Counted from the first letter of the stretch, positions 25,685-36,334 are shown. The stretch: DNA of 64,000 bases from Micromonospora_G sp044901685 (GCF_044901685.1 NZ_JBJDPS010000003.1:620001-684000); one strand, 5' to 3'. Notes: a model not told the origin generated them from the letters alone. Numbers and translations: made by a program.

Positions 25685-26496
25685 TACAGCTCCTTGAGCA
25701 CGGCGGGCTCGAGCCGGCGGAATACCCACCAGCCGCCGAGGAACAGCACCAGACTGCCGACCACCGAAACGGAGAGCAGCCAGGCGTTGGGGAATTCCGA
25801 CGGGTACCAGATGGCGCGGAACAACTCGAAGATGCCAACCAGCGGGTTGAGTTCATACAGAGTTCGCGCCCAGGACGGCAGATTCGAGTCCTGTACGAGC
25901 TGCAACGGGTAGATGATCGGGGTGCCGTAGAAGAGCAGCCGGGTGAAGAGCCGCATCAGCCGGTCCACGTCCCGCAGCAGCACGTTCAGCGAGGACAGCA
26001 GCAGCGCGACACCGGTGAGCAGGATGGTCTGGAGCAGCACCGCCAGCGGCAGCGCCAGCAACTCCCAACCGAAGTGCAGCTCACCGAAGTAGGCGGCGAG
26101 CACCACCAGGACCGGGAGGCCGGCGACGTACTCGGCGAACCGGCCGATCACCCGCCCGATCGGGAAGACCTCGCGCGGCACCTTCATGGTGGTGATCAAC
26201 CGGGCCTGCCCGGTGAGCGCGCTGGTGGCCTCGCTGATCGCGGAGTTCGTCCACATCCAGGCGAAGATCCCGGTGATGAGGAAGAGCGGATACGAATCCT
26301 TCGCCGGACCGGTGTGGGTGCCGGTGCCGTAGAGCACACCGAACACGAACCAGTAGATGGCTCCCATGGCGAGGGGCTCGAGCAACGACCAGAAATAACC
26401 GAGGAACGATTGCTGGTACTTGACCGCCAGATCCCGTCGGACCAGCAGCCGCAGCGCGTTGCGATGGCTCCACACACCCGCGACGCTCGTTGTCAT
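25684..26496 (-). CDS. ABC-2 type polysaccharide/teichoic-acid exporter permease (TagG/Wzm type)
   Basis: 270 residues with six predicted membrane segments. Markers are RDLAVKYQQSFLGYFWSLLEPL near the N-terminus and YELNPLVGIFELFRAIWYP near the C-terminus. It forms the membrane channel for export of lipid-linked surface polymers. ATG 26496 has GGGAAGGCGG upstream; longer frames start with poorly conserved sequence. First gene of an operon (permease, ATPase, phosphotransferase, TagF-like, GT2) running to 18275. Confidence 0.9.
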   Translation of the reverse strand: MTTSVAGVWSHRNALRLLVRRDLAVKYQQSFLGYFWSLLEPLAMGAIYWFVFGVLYGTGTHTGPAKDSYPLFLITGIFAWMWTNSAISEATSALTGQARLITTMKVPREVFPIGRVIGRFAEYVAGLPVLVVLAAYFGELHFGWELLALPLAVLLQTILLTGVALLLSSLNVLLRDVDRLMRLFTRLLFYGTPIIYPLQLVQDSNLPSWARTLYELNPLVGIFELFRAIWYPSEFPNAWLLSVSVVGSLVLFLGGWWVFRRLEPAVLKEL

Positions 26497-26772
26497 GGCC
26501 GCCTTCCCGAACCCAAGAATGATCGAGGGCGGCTGCGCCGGAGAGATCCACCAACGCATCCGGTACGGATCACGTGTTGGCCTCTCCCGGTCACCGTCCG
26601 CGACCGCCCTACAGCTATTGTGCTCCCGCGTCTCATGCCAAAACCCGGACACGGCACCCAGACGGCCGCTGCGGGCCTCGCCTGGGCGGGCCGCTGACGC
26701 GCCATAGGTTAGCAGTCGGTCAGCACGCTCGGTAGGCGGTGCCGGGTCTGCGGCGACCTCCCCGGACGCGGA

Positions 26773-28167
<1,395 letters not shown>

Positions 28168-28408
28168 CGATCCTCCTCCTGCCGCTCGCGCTGCCGCATC
28201 CGGCTCCGTTGCCGTCGGGTCAGGCCAGCACCGACGGGCGAGCCTACCCGGCACCTCCAGCATGCGTCCGGCGCGGCCAACCCGGGTAAGCACCTACGGG
28301 TACGGGTGCGCCGAATCAGCCTGAGGGCGGAGGGCGTCCTGGATGTCCGTTCGTACCGTGGAGTTCAGACGCGGCGGACCGCCGCAGAGTTGGGAGACGA
28401 CGACCACC

Positions 28409-28615
28409 ATGAGTCGCAAACTGGTACGCCCCCGGGACCACCGCATGATCGCCGGTGTCTGCGCCGGCCTGGCCCGCCGCTTCGGCCTCTCCACCGGACT
28501 CGTCCGGCTCCTGTTCGTGCTCTCGATCATCCTGCCCGGCACGCAGGTGCTGGTCTACCTGGTCCTGTGGATCATCATGCCGAACGAGGACCGGCAGGCG
28601 TACGTCGCCCACTGA
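28409..28615 (+). CDS. PspC-domain small membrane protein
   Basis: 68 residues, all of it a PspC domain: RPRDHRMIAGVCAGLARRFGL followed by two close hydrophobic stretches (VRLLFVLSIILPG and LVYLVLWIIMPNE). PspC proteins sense envelope stress at the inner membrane and in other systems bind PspA or related regulators; the Gly-Leu-Ala motif is the family mark. ATG at 28409 has GGGAGAC upstream. It is divergent from the serine lyase and converges on the AftA-like gene. No partner is adjacent. Confidence 0.88.
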   Translation: MSRKLVRPRDHRMIAGVCAGLARRFGLSTGLVRLLFVLSIILPGTQVLVYLVLWIIMPNEDRQAYVAH

Positions 28616-28650
28616 GCGGTTCACCATCGGGTGAACGTCGACTGACGCGA

Positions 28651-28684
28651 ACCGGGGCCGCACCCTGTCGGGTACGGCCCCGGT
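28651..28684. terminator. Bidirectional hairpin terminator between convergent genes
   Basis: A perfect 10-bp stem (ACCGGGGCCG at 28651-28660 and CGGCCCCGGT at 28675-28684) with a 14-nt loop, midway between the stops of the PspC gene and the AftA-like gene. No T-run follows on either strand. Confidence 0.65.
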
Positions 28685-28704
28685 CGGGGTTCCTCATCGC
28701 GTGG

Positions 28705-30705
28705 TCAGCGCCGGATGGCCACCACGACGTCCCGGGGCAGTCCGTCCACGACGGTCCAGTACTGGGACGAGAACTGCTCCGGGTCGAAGCGCTGGCTGCG
28801 CCAGCCCCAACCGTCGGGCATCTCACTCAGCACGAAGACCTGGATCGGCCCGAACCCGTCCATCTCATCGGCCAGGGCGGCGAAGGCGGCCGGGTCCTTG
28901 GTCCCGGCCAGCTTCTGCACCTCGGCGAAGCGGTCGTCCCACCGGGACAGGGTGCTGCCGGCGGTACGGTCGTTGTCGATGAAGCCGGGCCAGGGCAGGA
29001 ACGAGAAGACCCGGTCGTCGGTGGCGATCGTGATCGGCCGCGCGTTCGGGCCGAGCACCCCCTCGACCGCCTGCTCCACCTCGGTGATCGGGAAGCCGGA
29101 GCGACGACCCTCCTTCGGCGCGTACGTCGGGTAGCCGCCGCCGGGCAGCGGTTCGACGTGCGCCATGGTCGCGTACTTGCTGCCGGTCTCCGGCATCCAG
29201 GCGTTGGTGAAGCCGGTCGCCGTCCAGGCCAGAATGATCGCGAGCAGTCCGGCCCCGGCCACCCGGGGCGGGGTCAGCCGCAGCCGTCGCAGCACGATCG
29301 GCGCCAGGTGGGCCAGCACCAGCACGCCCGCGATGGTGAGCAGCACGCCGTAGAGCCGGGCGGTGTAGTGCAGGAACCCGGTGTGCTGGGTCAGCACGTA
29401 GCGGAGCATGGAGATCAGCCGGTAGCCGTACGCGGAGATGACCAGCAGCATCAGTGGGCGGGCCCACCAGACCGAGCGCCACAGCCACACCAGACCCACC
29501 AGGCCGACCAGTTGCAGCAGCCCGAGCGGGTTGACGTCGAGGAACGGGAAGAGCCCGGAGTTCAGCGAACCGGAGACGTACAGATCGGAGATGGACTGGC
29601 CGCCCTTGGTCAGGGTGCCCCAGCCGAACGGCACGATGTACCAGGACGCGACCACGAACGAGACCAGCACGATCAGGCCGAGCCGGCGCAGGTACGCCCA
29701 CCGGTCCGGCTCGGTCCGCCAGGCGATCACGATCAGGGCGATCAGGCCGATCGCCGCGTAGACCATCCACGCCTGGTAGGTGATCACGATGAAACCGCCG
29801 AGCACGCCGGCCGGCAGCCAGTGCATCCGCCGCCGGGCCGGTCGCGCGAAGACCTCCAGGGCCCACGGTACGAAGATCGCCAGCGTCAGCACCTCGAACG
29901 CCTTGCGCGGGTCCGACCAGGTGGCCAGGGTCAGGGCGGCGATGGCCAACGCCACCCAGGAGCCGACCAGCCGGCGCCAGAGCAGGAACGCGGCGAGCAC
30001 CGCGGCGGAGCTGAACAGCACCTCCGCGTCGGCGAGCAGCCGCCACGCCGGCACGTCGAGGATCACCGAGGCCCGGCCGACCAGCCAGGCGTAGAACGGC
30101 GGGTACTCCGAGGGCAGGCCGTGCACCAGGGTGTCACTGCTGGCGATGGTGGTGGTGTACCGGGTCGCCGCCGCCGACATCCGGCCCATGTCACCGACCA
30201 GTCCGGCGAAGCCGAACGGGGTGCCGTTGAGCGCGGAACGGAGCATCAGCACGGTCCAGGCGGCGCCCAGCCCGGCGGCCAGGCCGGCGACCGCCTCGCC
30301 GGACCAGCGCAGCGCCAGCACGAAGAGCCCGACGATCAGCAGGAACGCCGCCACGAGCGGAATCGTGGAGGCGCCGGCCGAGAACGGGTTCCGGTCGATC
30401 ACCTTGGGGATCAGGATCGCGACCGGGGTCGCGACCAGCCAACTGAGCACCGCGACGGTGCCGCTGTTGCCCAGCCAGCCGGGCACCCGGCGCCCGGGGT
30501 TGCCCCCGGGCGTACCGGCTCCGGCGGTCGCCGGAGTGGTCGTGGACGCCGCCGGCAGGGCGGACGTGGCCGCTTCGCCGGGCTCCGCCGAGGGCTTCGC
30601 GGCGCGCTCGTGTTCTTCGCTGGGCACGTCAGCCTCGTCGGATGTCTCGACCAGGTCGGTCCGGGCCGGGCCGCCCGAGTCGCCGGGTGTCGTCTGGAGC
30701 GTCAC
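28705..30705 (-). CDS. AftA-like arabinofuranosyltransferase (GT-C membrane enzyme)
   Basis: 666 residues. About 70 disordered residues are followed by ~11 membrane segments and a ~180-residue soluble C-terminal domain (from EPLPGGGYPTYAPKEG). The N-terminal loop with YTTTIASSDTLVHGLPSEYP and a large luminal C-domain fit the AftA family (GT85), which adds the first arabinofuranose to galactan in mycobacteria. Micromonosporaceae have arabinose in their cell walls, so such activity is plausible. The GT2 gene precedes it by 7 bp. I am fairly sure of a GT-C enzyme and less sure of the precise donor and acceptor. Confidence 0.65.
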   Translation of the reverse strand: MTLQTTPGDSGGPARTDLVETSDEADVPSEEHERAAKPSAEPGEAATSALPAASTTTPATAGAGTPGGNPGRRVPGWLGNSGTVAVLSWLVATPVAILIPKVIDRNPFSAGASTIPLVAAFLLIVGLFVLALRWSGEAVAGLAAGLGAAWTVLMLRSALNGTPFGFAGLVGDMGRMSAAATRYTTTIASSDTLVHGLPSEYPPFYAWLVGRASVILDVPAWRLLADAEVLFSSAAVLAAFLLWRRLVGSWVALAIAALTLATWSDPRKAFEVLTLAIFVPWALEVFARPARRRMHWLPAGVLGGFIVITYQAWMVYAAIGLIALIVIAWRTEPDRWAYLRRLGLIVLVSFVVASWYIVPFGWGTLTKGGQSISDLYVSGSLNSGLFPFLDVNPLGLLQLVGLVGLVWLWRSVWWARPLMLLVISAYGYRLISMLRYVLTQHTGFLHYTARLYGVLLTIAGVLVLAHLAPIVLRRLRLTPPRVAGAGLLAIILAWTATGFTNAWMPETGSKYATMAHVEPLPGGGYPTYAPKEGRRSGFPITEVEQAVEGVLGPNARPITIATDDRVFSFLPWPGFIDNDRTAGSTLSRWDDRFAEVQKLAGTKDPAAFAALADEMDGFGPIQVFVLSEMPDGWGWRSQRFDPEQFSSQYWTVVDGLPRDVVVAIRR

Positions 30706-30712
30706 GAGGAGT

Positions 30713-31957
30713 TCAGCTCCGGGCCGAGGCGAGGTCGCTGTCGCTGCGGGCGTCGTCGGACACGGTCGCCACGACCGTCGCGGCCGGGCTCACCCGGCGC
30801 AGGTTCAGCAGGCTGGCGAAGAGGCCCGAGAAGAGCACGGTCATACCGAGACCGATCACGGTCGAGGAGGGGAGCACCACCCGCAGGGTCTCGGCGAGAT
30901 CCTGCTGGCCGAAGCCGGTGGTCCCCCAGGCGGTCACGGCGAGGATCGAGCCGGCCAGCCCGAGCAGGACCAGGAAGAGACCGGTCGCGGTGCAGGTCTC
31001 GAAGCGCACCCAACGACCCCAGAAGGCCGCCTGCCGCTGCGTGGTGATCCCTTCGGTGTGCCCGTACAGCAGCGCGAAGACCCCGAAGAGCAGTAGTTGC
31101 GCGCCGACCAGAATGGCCAGGCAGGTGTAGACCATGGTGCTGATGTCGAAGCCGACCCCGGCGACGTCGAGCGGCCCGAAGGAGAGCGTCGCGGTGCCGA
31201 GCAGGCCCAGGACGAAGAGCACCATTCCGGGCCAGATCAGCGTCTTGCGCGGGGCGAAGACGAGCAGGAAGCGCAGGTGCCGCCAGCCGTCCCGCCAGGT
31301 ACGCAGGTGCGGCGGCCGGCTGCGGCCGTCCTTCTTCAGGGTGGTCGGCACCTCGACGATGTCGTACTTGTTCAGCGCCGCGCGCACCACCAGCTCGGAG
31401 GCGAACTCCATGCCGGGCATGCAGAGCTGGAGGTCCCGGATCCGGTCCCGGTTGAAGCCCCGGATGCCGCAGTGGAAGTCGCCGACGTTGTTCAGCCCGA
31501 ACAGCCGCCGACCCAGCCAGGAGAGCACCGGGTTGCCGAGGTAGCGGTGCAGCGGCGGCATGGCTCCCTTGGCGATGCCACCACGGAACCGGTTGCCCAT
31601 GACCACGTCGTGCCCGGCACGCAGCTCACGGATGAACGGCTCAAGGTTGGACAGATCGTACGAGTCGTCGGCGTCGCCCATGATCACGTACTTGCCACGG
31701 GCCTGCTCGATGCCGTTGAGCAGCGCGCCGCCGTAGCCACGGATCGGCGCGTGCGAGACCCGCGCACCCGCCCGGGTGGCGATCTCCTGCGATCCGTCGG
31801 TGGATCCGTTGTCGCTGACCAGGACCTCGCCGACGACACCAAGTTCGGCGAGGGCCCGGACAGCCTTGGTGACGCAGATCTCCAACGTCTCGGCCTCGTT
31901 GAGGCACGGAAGCAGGACGGTAACCTCGATCTCGTCTCCGGCAACAGAAAGTGCCAC
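30713..31957 (-). CDS. Membrane GT2 glycosyltransferase (polyprenyl-phosphate sugar synthase-like)
   Basis: 414 residues. A GT-A domain starts with EVTVLLPCLNEAETLEICV and has VIMGDADDSYDLSNLEPF for metal binding and FHCGIRGFNRDRI as an acceptor-side mark, as in DPM1-like enzymes that load a sugar on polyprenyl phosphate. Four membrane helices follow from about residue 255. The GTG start at 31957 follows GGGAGAAACGCCT, which decides against longer frames. It precedes the AftA-like gene by 7 bp, so it may make a lipid-linked sugar donor for that GT-C enzyme. The sugar is unknown. Confidence 0.82.
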   Translation of the reverse strand: MALSVAGDEIEVTVLLPCLNEAETLEICVTKAVRALAELGVVGEVLVSDNGSTDGSQEIATRAGARVSHAPIRGYGGALLNGIEQARGKYVIMGDADDSYDLSNLEPFIRELRAGHDVVMGNRFRGGIAKGAMPPLHRYLGNPVLSWLGRRLFGLNNVGDFHCGIRGFNRDRIRDLQLCMPGMEFASELVVRAALNKYDIVEVPTTLKKDGRSRPPHLRTWRDGWRHLRFLLVFAPRKTLIWPGMVLFVLGLLGTATLSFGPLDVAGVGFDISTMVYTCLAILVGAQLLLFGVFALLYGHTEGITTQRQAAFWGRWVRFETCTATGLFLVLLGLAGSILAVTAWGTTGFGQQDLAETLRVVLPSSTVIGLGMTVLFSGLFASLLNLRRVSPAATVVATVSDDARSDSDLASARS

Positions 31958-32166
31958 AGGCGTTTCTCCCGATTCGATTCTCTGTGTATCGATTGGCGAG
32001 GGCCGGCGACGAGGGCAATCCGGTGCACCATCGGTCGCCTTCTCAAGACGCCGCTGGATACTACCGTCCATTCCCGTTCGTGTTCAGGTGCCACCGGTGG
32101 ATGCTAGGAGAATACCTGGCACACCGCCCTGACCTGCGATGACACCGAGTGATCGAAGTCCTACGC

Positions 32167-33000
32167 TCAGGGAGCGGTATAGGTGACAGTCACCGTCTCG
32201 TAACCGAGCGAACGGAGCAGGCCCTCGAGCATCTTCCGGGTGTTCTCCTGCGCCCTGTCCCCGAGTCCGCTGTCCCGGGCCGCCGCCGCAATGCTCTCCT
32301 CGGCCTTCTGGTAGACCTCGCGCTGCCGGTTCGGGTCGCCCCGGAACACCTCACCGAGTCGGTTCAGCAGGCCCCGCTCCTCGGCGAAGACGTAGCTCTT
32401 CTCGAGATCGAGGTTGGTCTCGCCGAGTTGCGGGGCGGGCAGTCGGATCTCGACCGACTTCCCGTCGGCCGACTCGATCACCGCTCCCTCGGAAATTCGG
32501 GAAAAGTCGACATATGACTCAACAGAGCCTGCTCCCACGAAAAGAGTGCGCTCGTTGAGCAGGAAGTCCGGCACGTACTTGCGGTCCTGCTGGAGGTCGA
32601 TCACGACCTGGAAGTTCCCCTCGGCCGCGACGTAGCGGCTCAGGTCCTGGATCGACTTCAGCAGCGGCGGCTGGCTCCGGTCGGTCGTCTCCTGCGCGAA
32701 CGGGTTGCGCCAGGTCGGCCAGAGGCCGGTGGCCCGCACGCCGAGGACCAGGACGAGCGCCACGACGAGCGCGCCGGCCAGCCAAACCAGCCCGCGACCG
32801 CGCGCCGGTTGGGTGACCAGTACGGGTTCGGGCCGGGTCGGGTCCGCCCCCTCACCCTTGCCGGTCGGTTCGCCTACCAGCTCGGCGTCGCCGTCGGCCG
32901 CCCAGCGCCGATCAGGGGCCGGCGCCGCGGGTGCGGCCTGACCCTTCGCGTACTCCGGGAACTCACGCGTGGGCTCGTTGACATCTCCGCCACGGGACAT
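32167..33000 (-). CDS. DUF4230 domain membrane-anchored protein
   Basis: 277 residues: a ~70-residue acidic/proline-rich cytoplasmic part, one membrane helix (GLVWLAGALVVALVLVLGV, about 69-87) and an extracytoplasmic DUF4230 domain with NFQVVIDLQQDRKYVPDFLL and LDLEKSYVFAEERGLLNRL. The family has no assigned function. ATG 33000 has GAGGGCAG upstream. It is separated from the GT2 gene by 209 bp in which I saw nothing clear. Confidence 0.85.
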   Translation of the reverse strand: MSRGGDVNEPTREFPEYAKGQAAPAAPAPDRRWAADGDAELVGEPTGKGEGADPTRPEPVLVTQPARGRGLVWLAGALVVALVLVLGVRATGLWPTWRNPFAQETTDRSQPPLLKSIQDLSRYVAAEGNFQVVIDLQQDRKYVPDFLLNERTLFVGAGSVESYVDFSRISEGAVIESADGKSVEIRLPAPQLGETNLDLEKSYVFAEERGLLNRLGEVFRGDPNRQREVYQKAEESIAAAARDSGLGDRAQENTRKMLEGLLRSLGYETVTVTYTAP

Positions 33001-33123
33001 CTGCCCTCACCGTCCTCATCAGACCGTTTGCCTGCCACAAACGGTACGGGTCGGGTGCGACAACTCGACCACTGCCCGTTGCTGTACCCGTTCGGGGCGT
33101 CGCCGCAAACCGGTCGCGGGAGG

Positions 33124-34296
33124 TCAGCCGAACGCGGAGATGCCGGTCAGGCGCTGGCCGATGACGAGTTGGTGGATCTCGGAGGTGCCCTCGTAGGTCA
33201 ACACCGTCTCCAGGTTGCTGGCGTGGCGCAGCACCGGGTACTCGCCGCTGATCCCGTTGGCGCCGAGGATCGTCCGGCACTGGCGGGCGATCCCCAGCGC
33301 CTCCCGTACGTTGTTCAGCTTGCCGAGGCTGACCTGGTCCGGTCGCAGCGCCCCGGCGTCGGCCAGCCGACCCAGGTGCAACGCCAGCAGGTAGCCCTTC
33401 TGCAACTCGACCGCCATGTCGGCGAGCTTCGCCTGGGTGAGCTGGAAACCGGCGATCGGCCGACCGAACTGGGTCCGGTTGACCGCGTAGTCCAGGGCCA
33501 CCCGCAGGCAGTCCCGGGCCGCGCCGAGCGCGCCCCAGACGATGCCGAACCGGGCCTCGGTCAGGCAGGACAGTGGCGCCTTGAGTCCGCTCGCCTCCGG
33601 CAACCGGGCCTGCGCCGGCAGCCGCACGCCGTCCAGCACCAGCTCCCCGGTGGAGGAGGCGCGCAGCGACATCTTGTGCTTGATCTCGCGGGTCGTCACG
33701 CCGGGGCTGTCCAGCGGCACGACAAAGCCCCGAACCCCCTCGTCGGTCCGGGCCCAGACCACTGCCAAGTCGGCCAACGGGGCGTTCGTGATCCACATCT
33801 TGGTGCCGGTCAGCACCCAGTCCGTGCCGTCGAGGCGGGCCCGGGTCGTCATCGAGGCCGGGTCGGAGCCGTGGTCGGGCTCGGTCAACCCGAAGCACCC
33901 GATCAGCTCGCCGGTCGCCATCCCCGGCAGCCAGCGCTGCTTCTGCTCCTCGCTGCCGTAGCGCCAGATCGCGTACATGGCGAGCGAACCCTGCACCGAC
34001 ACCAGCGACCGCAGGCCGGAGTCACCGGCCTCCAACTCCAGGCAGGCCAGCCCGTACGCGACCGCCGAGGCACCGGCGCAGCCGTAACCGCTCAGGTGCA
34101 TGCCGAGCAGACCGAGCTTGCCGAACTCGACGGCCAACTCGCGGATCGGCGCCTGACCGGCCTCGTACCACCCGGCGACGTGTGGGCGCACCCGGTCGTC
34201 GACGAGCTGGCGCACCACCGACCTGATCTGCCGCTCCTCCTCGGAGAGGAGAGCGTCGAGGTCGAGCAGGTCCAGCGAGGACCCGGGGGTGCTCAC
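33124..34296 (-). CDS. Acyl-CoA dehydrogenase (glutaryl-CoA-dehydrogenase-like)
   Basis: 390 residues with the flavin fold: N-terminal helices with EERQIRSVVRQLVDD, the FAD-contact FGLTEPDHGSDP, the TGTKMWITNAP strand, and the catalytic-base segment TYEGTSEIHQLVIGQRLTG near the end (Glu of YEGT). The overall length and the short LTEPD..SDP motif fit the glutaryl-CoA branch, which oxidises and decarboxylates glutaryl-CoA, but a different acyl-CoA cannot be excluded. GTG 34296 overlaps the stop of the small upstream gene by 4 bp. Confidence 0.88.
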   Translation of the reverse strand: MSTPGSSLDLLDLDALLSEEERQIRSVVRQLVDDRVRPHVAGWYEAGQAPIRELAVEFGKLGLLGMHLSGYGCAGASAVAYGLACLELEAGDSGLRSLVSVQGSLAMYAIWRYGSEEQKQRWLPGMATGELIGCFGLTEPDHGSDPASMTTRARLDGTDWVLTGTKMWITNAPLADLAVVWARTDEGVRGFVVPLDSPGVTTREIKHKMSLRASSTGELVLDGVRLPAQARLPEASGLKAPLSCLTEARFGIVWGALGAARDCLRVALDYAVNRTQFGRPIAGFQLTQAKLADMAVELQKGYLLALHLGRLADAGALRPDQVSLGKLNNVREALGIARQCRTILGANGISGEYPVLRHASNLETVLTYEGTSEIHQLVIGQRLTGISAFG

Positions 34297-34595
34297 GACG
34301 CCACCGGCAGCACGAGCACCCGGGCGTGGATCTGGTTGCGCTGCTGTAGCGCCGCCCGGAGCGCGCGGTGCAGCCCGTCCTCCAGGTAGAGCCCGTTGTT
34401 CCACTGCACCACGTGCGGGAAGAGGTCGCCGTAGAAGGTGGAGTCCTCGGCGAGCAGCTTGTCCAGGGCGAGCTCCCGCTTGGTCGTGATCAGCTGGTCG
34501 AGCCGGAGCGGTCGCGGCGGGATCTCCGCCCACTGCTTCAGGGTGAACCCGTGCTCCGGGTAGGGACGTCCGTCCCGAACCGCTTTGAAGATCAC
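34293..34595 (-). CDS. Small ParB-like-fold protein, unknown
   Basis: 100 residues. The segment YLEDGLHRALRAALQQRN resembles the DGxHR..A motif of ParB/sulfiredoxin-type nuclease folds, and the N-terminal part (IPPRPLRLDQLITTKR) fits the preceding strand. No DNA-binding helix-turn-helix follows, so it is only the core fold. Translation of the downstream acyl-CoA dehydrogenase is coupled to it by a GTGA overlap, an unexpected pairing. Homologs are common among actinobacteria as hypothetical proteins. Function not assigned. Confidence 0.75.
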   Translation of the reverse strand: MIFKAVRDGRPYPEHGFTLKQWAEIPPRPLRLDQLITTKRELALDKLLAEDSTFYGDLFPHVVQWNNGLYLEDGLHRALRAALQQRNQIHARVLVLPVAS

Positions 34596-34742
34596 GACGG
34601 TACTCTCCCCTCCCCGCGGCCGAGCCGGCCTGCCGTTGCGTCCTGCCCCACCGCGTTCGAAAGCGCCGGCACCAATCCGATGGACCGTGTCAGCCTAGCG
34701 ACCGGTGACGACATCGCGGTTTGTTCCCGGATGTCGATTTCG

Positions 34743-35378
34743 TTACTGCCGCTCCGGCGCCTGACCGCCGAACGGTCCGCCCCATTGACCGCGATGGACG
34801 ACCTGGTCGATCGGGCGACGCCCACGCGACAGTGACGCCGAGCGATGGTCGGGCGCGCGATACCCGACGGTCAGTGCGCCGATCGGGGTGAATTCATCGG
34901 GTACGCCGAACTCCGCGCGATAAGCGGCCAGGCGCTCGCGCGGGATGCCGAAGAAGCAGCCGCCGAGCCCCTCGTCCACCGCCGTGAGCAACATCAGCAG
35001 TGCCGCGAACCCGGTGTCGACGTGCCAGTACGGCACCGGCCACCGGTCCGGGTCCCGATCGGTCCAGCCCTTGTCCGGTTCGGCGTACCGGTCGAGATAG
35101 GCCGACTTGTTCGCGTGCGGAACCACGATCAGCGGTGCCCGGCGCATTCCGGTCAACCAGCGCCCCCGGGCGTGGGGGTCGGGTGCCGTGGCGGCCCAGA
35201 AGCGCGCCCGGTCGGTCGGGTCGTCGAGCACCAGGAAACCCCACCCCTGGGAGAACCCGGCCGACGGCGCGCGTACCGCGTGGTCCAGCAGCCGGTCCAG
35301 CACCTCCGGCGGGACCGGCCGCTCCGGGTCGTAGTTGCGCACCATCCGCCGGGCCCGTACGACCTGCGCGAACTCCAT
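34743..35378 (-). CDS. Nitroreductase-family protein
   Basis: 211 residues. The FMN-binding start MEFAQVVRARRMVRNYDPE is typical of the nitroreductase fold, with the AVRAPSAGFSQGWGFLV segment for the flavin phosphate and a GCFFGIPRERLAAYRAEFG helix near the dimer region. These FMN enzymes reduce nitro groups, quinones or bilins using NAD(P)H. ATG 35378 was chosen because it opens at the family's conserved start. It lies 14 bp downstream of the epimerase gene. Confidence 0.87.
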   Translation of the reverse strand: MEFAQVVRARRMVRNYDPERPVPPEVLDRLLDHAVRAPSAGFSQGWGFLVLDDPTDRARFWAATAPDPHARGRWLTGMRRAPLIVVPHANKSAYLDRYAEPDKGWTDRDPDRWPVPYWHVDTGFAALLMLLTAVDEGLGGCFFGIPRERLAAYRAEFGVPDEFTPIGALTVGYRAPDHRSASLSRGRRPIDQVVHRGQWGGPFGGQAPERQ

Positions 35379-35392
35379 CCGGCTGGCCCGAC

Positions 35393-36334
35393 CTAGGCGT
35401 CGGCCGAGGTGGGGCGGATCCCCCAGCTCGCCCGCCAGGTGGCGCCGGGGGCGAGCACGATCACGTCCCGGCCGGAACGGAACGCGTCCGGCGGGCAGGT
35501 CATCGGCTCGACCGCGACCGAGCGACGGTTGCGGTCCCCGAGCAGGGTGTCGCCGGTGAACACCTGCCACCAGCCGAAGGCCCGGTCGGCCCAGATGCTG
35601 ACCGCCGGCTCGCCGGCCGGGCCGGTGAGCGTGACGCTGGAACCGTCGGGTCCCTGGTCCAGGTCGCCGAAGGTGACGTCGAGCACCGCGTCACCGATCT
35701 GGCGCGGTCGGGTGAAGTCGTACTCACCACCGGTCACCTTCACCGCCCCGATCGGCAGCAGCCGCCCGTCGGCCAGCAGTCGGCTGCGCCCCGGGACCCG
35801 GAGCCGTACCTGCTCGACCGGGACCCCGGGCAGCCGGAAGTACGGATGCACGGAGAAGCCGAACGGGCACTCCTGGGCACCGAGGTTGGTCACCTCGTGC
35901 TCGGCACGGAGCCCGTCCGGTCCGATCCGCCAGTGCGTGGTCAGCCGCAGCGGCCACGGGTAGCCGACCTGCGCCGGCAGCTCACAGGCGACCGTGACCG
36001 CGTCGGGCGCCTGCTCGACCAGACGCCAGGGCAGCCAGTTGACCAGTCCGTGGATCGCGGTGTGCTTGTCCGGCTCGGTCAGCGCGAGCTGGTACGACCG
36101 GCCGCCGAAGCTGTACCGGCCGTCCCGGATCCGGTTCGGCCACGGGGCGAGCACCTGCCCGGCACTGCCCGGGGAGACCTCGTCGTCGGCGTACCCGTCG
36201 AGGTAGTCGACCCCGCCGACCCGGTAGGCGCGCAGACCCCCACCGACCTCCACCACGACGGCCTCCTGGCCGCCACCCGTGATCGTCCACTGTGTTCCGG
36301 ACAGCGGGCGGGGTCCGGTCTCCACGTTCTCCAT
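35393..36334 (-). CDS. Aldose 1-epimerase family protein
   Basis: 313 residues. Beta-sandwich mutarotase motifs are visible: LAPWPNRIRDGRYSF (galactose-contact Arg), TAIHGLVNWLPW with a catalytic-type His, FSVHPYFRLPGV with the second His, and VAVEPMTCPPDAF with the general-base Glu. The enzyme interconverts alpha and beta anomers of free aldoses, or a phosphorylated sugar in some relatives. ATG 36334 opens at the sandwich. It precedes the nitroreductase gene by 14 bp with no evident shared function. Confidence 0.88.
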   Translation of the reverse strand: MENVETGPRPLSGTQWTITGGGQEAVVVEVGGGLRAYRVGGVDYLDGYADDEVSPGSAGQVLAPWPNRIRDGRYSFGGRSYQLALTEPDKHTAIHGLVNWLPWRLVEQAPDAVTVACELPAQVGYPWPLRLTTHWRIGPDGLRAEHEVTNLGAQECPFGFSVHPYFRLPGVPVEQVRLRVPGRSRLLADGRLLPIGAVKVTGGEYDFTRPRQIGDAVLDVTFGDLDQGPDGSSVTLTGPAGEPAVSIWADRAFGWWQVFTGDTLLGDRNRRSVAVEPMTCPPDAFRSGRDVIVLAPGATWRASWGIRPTSADA

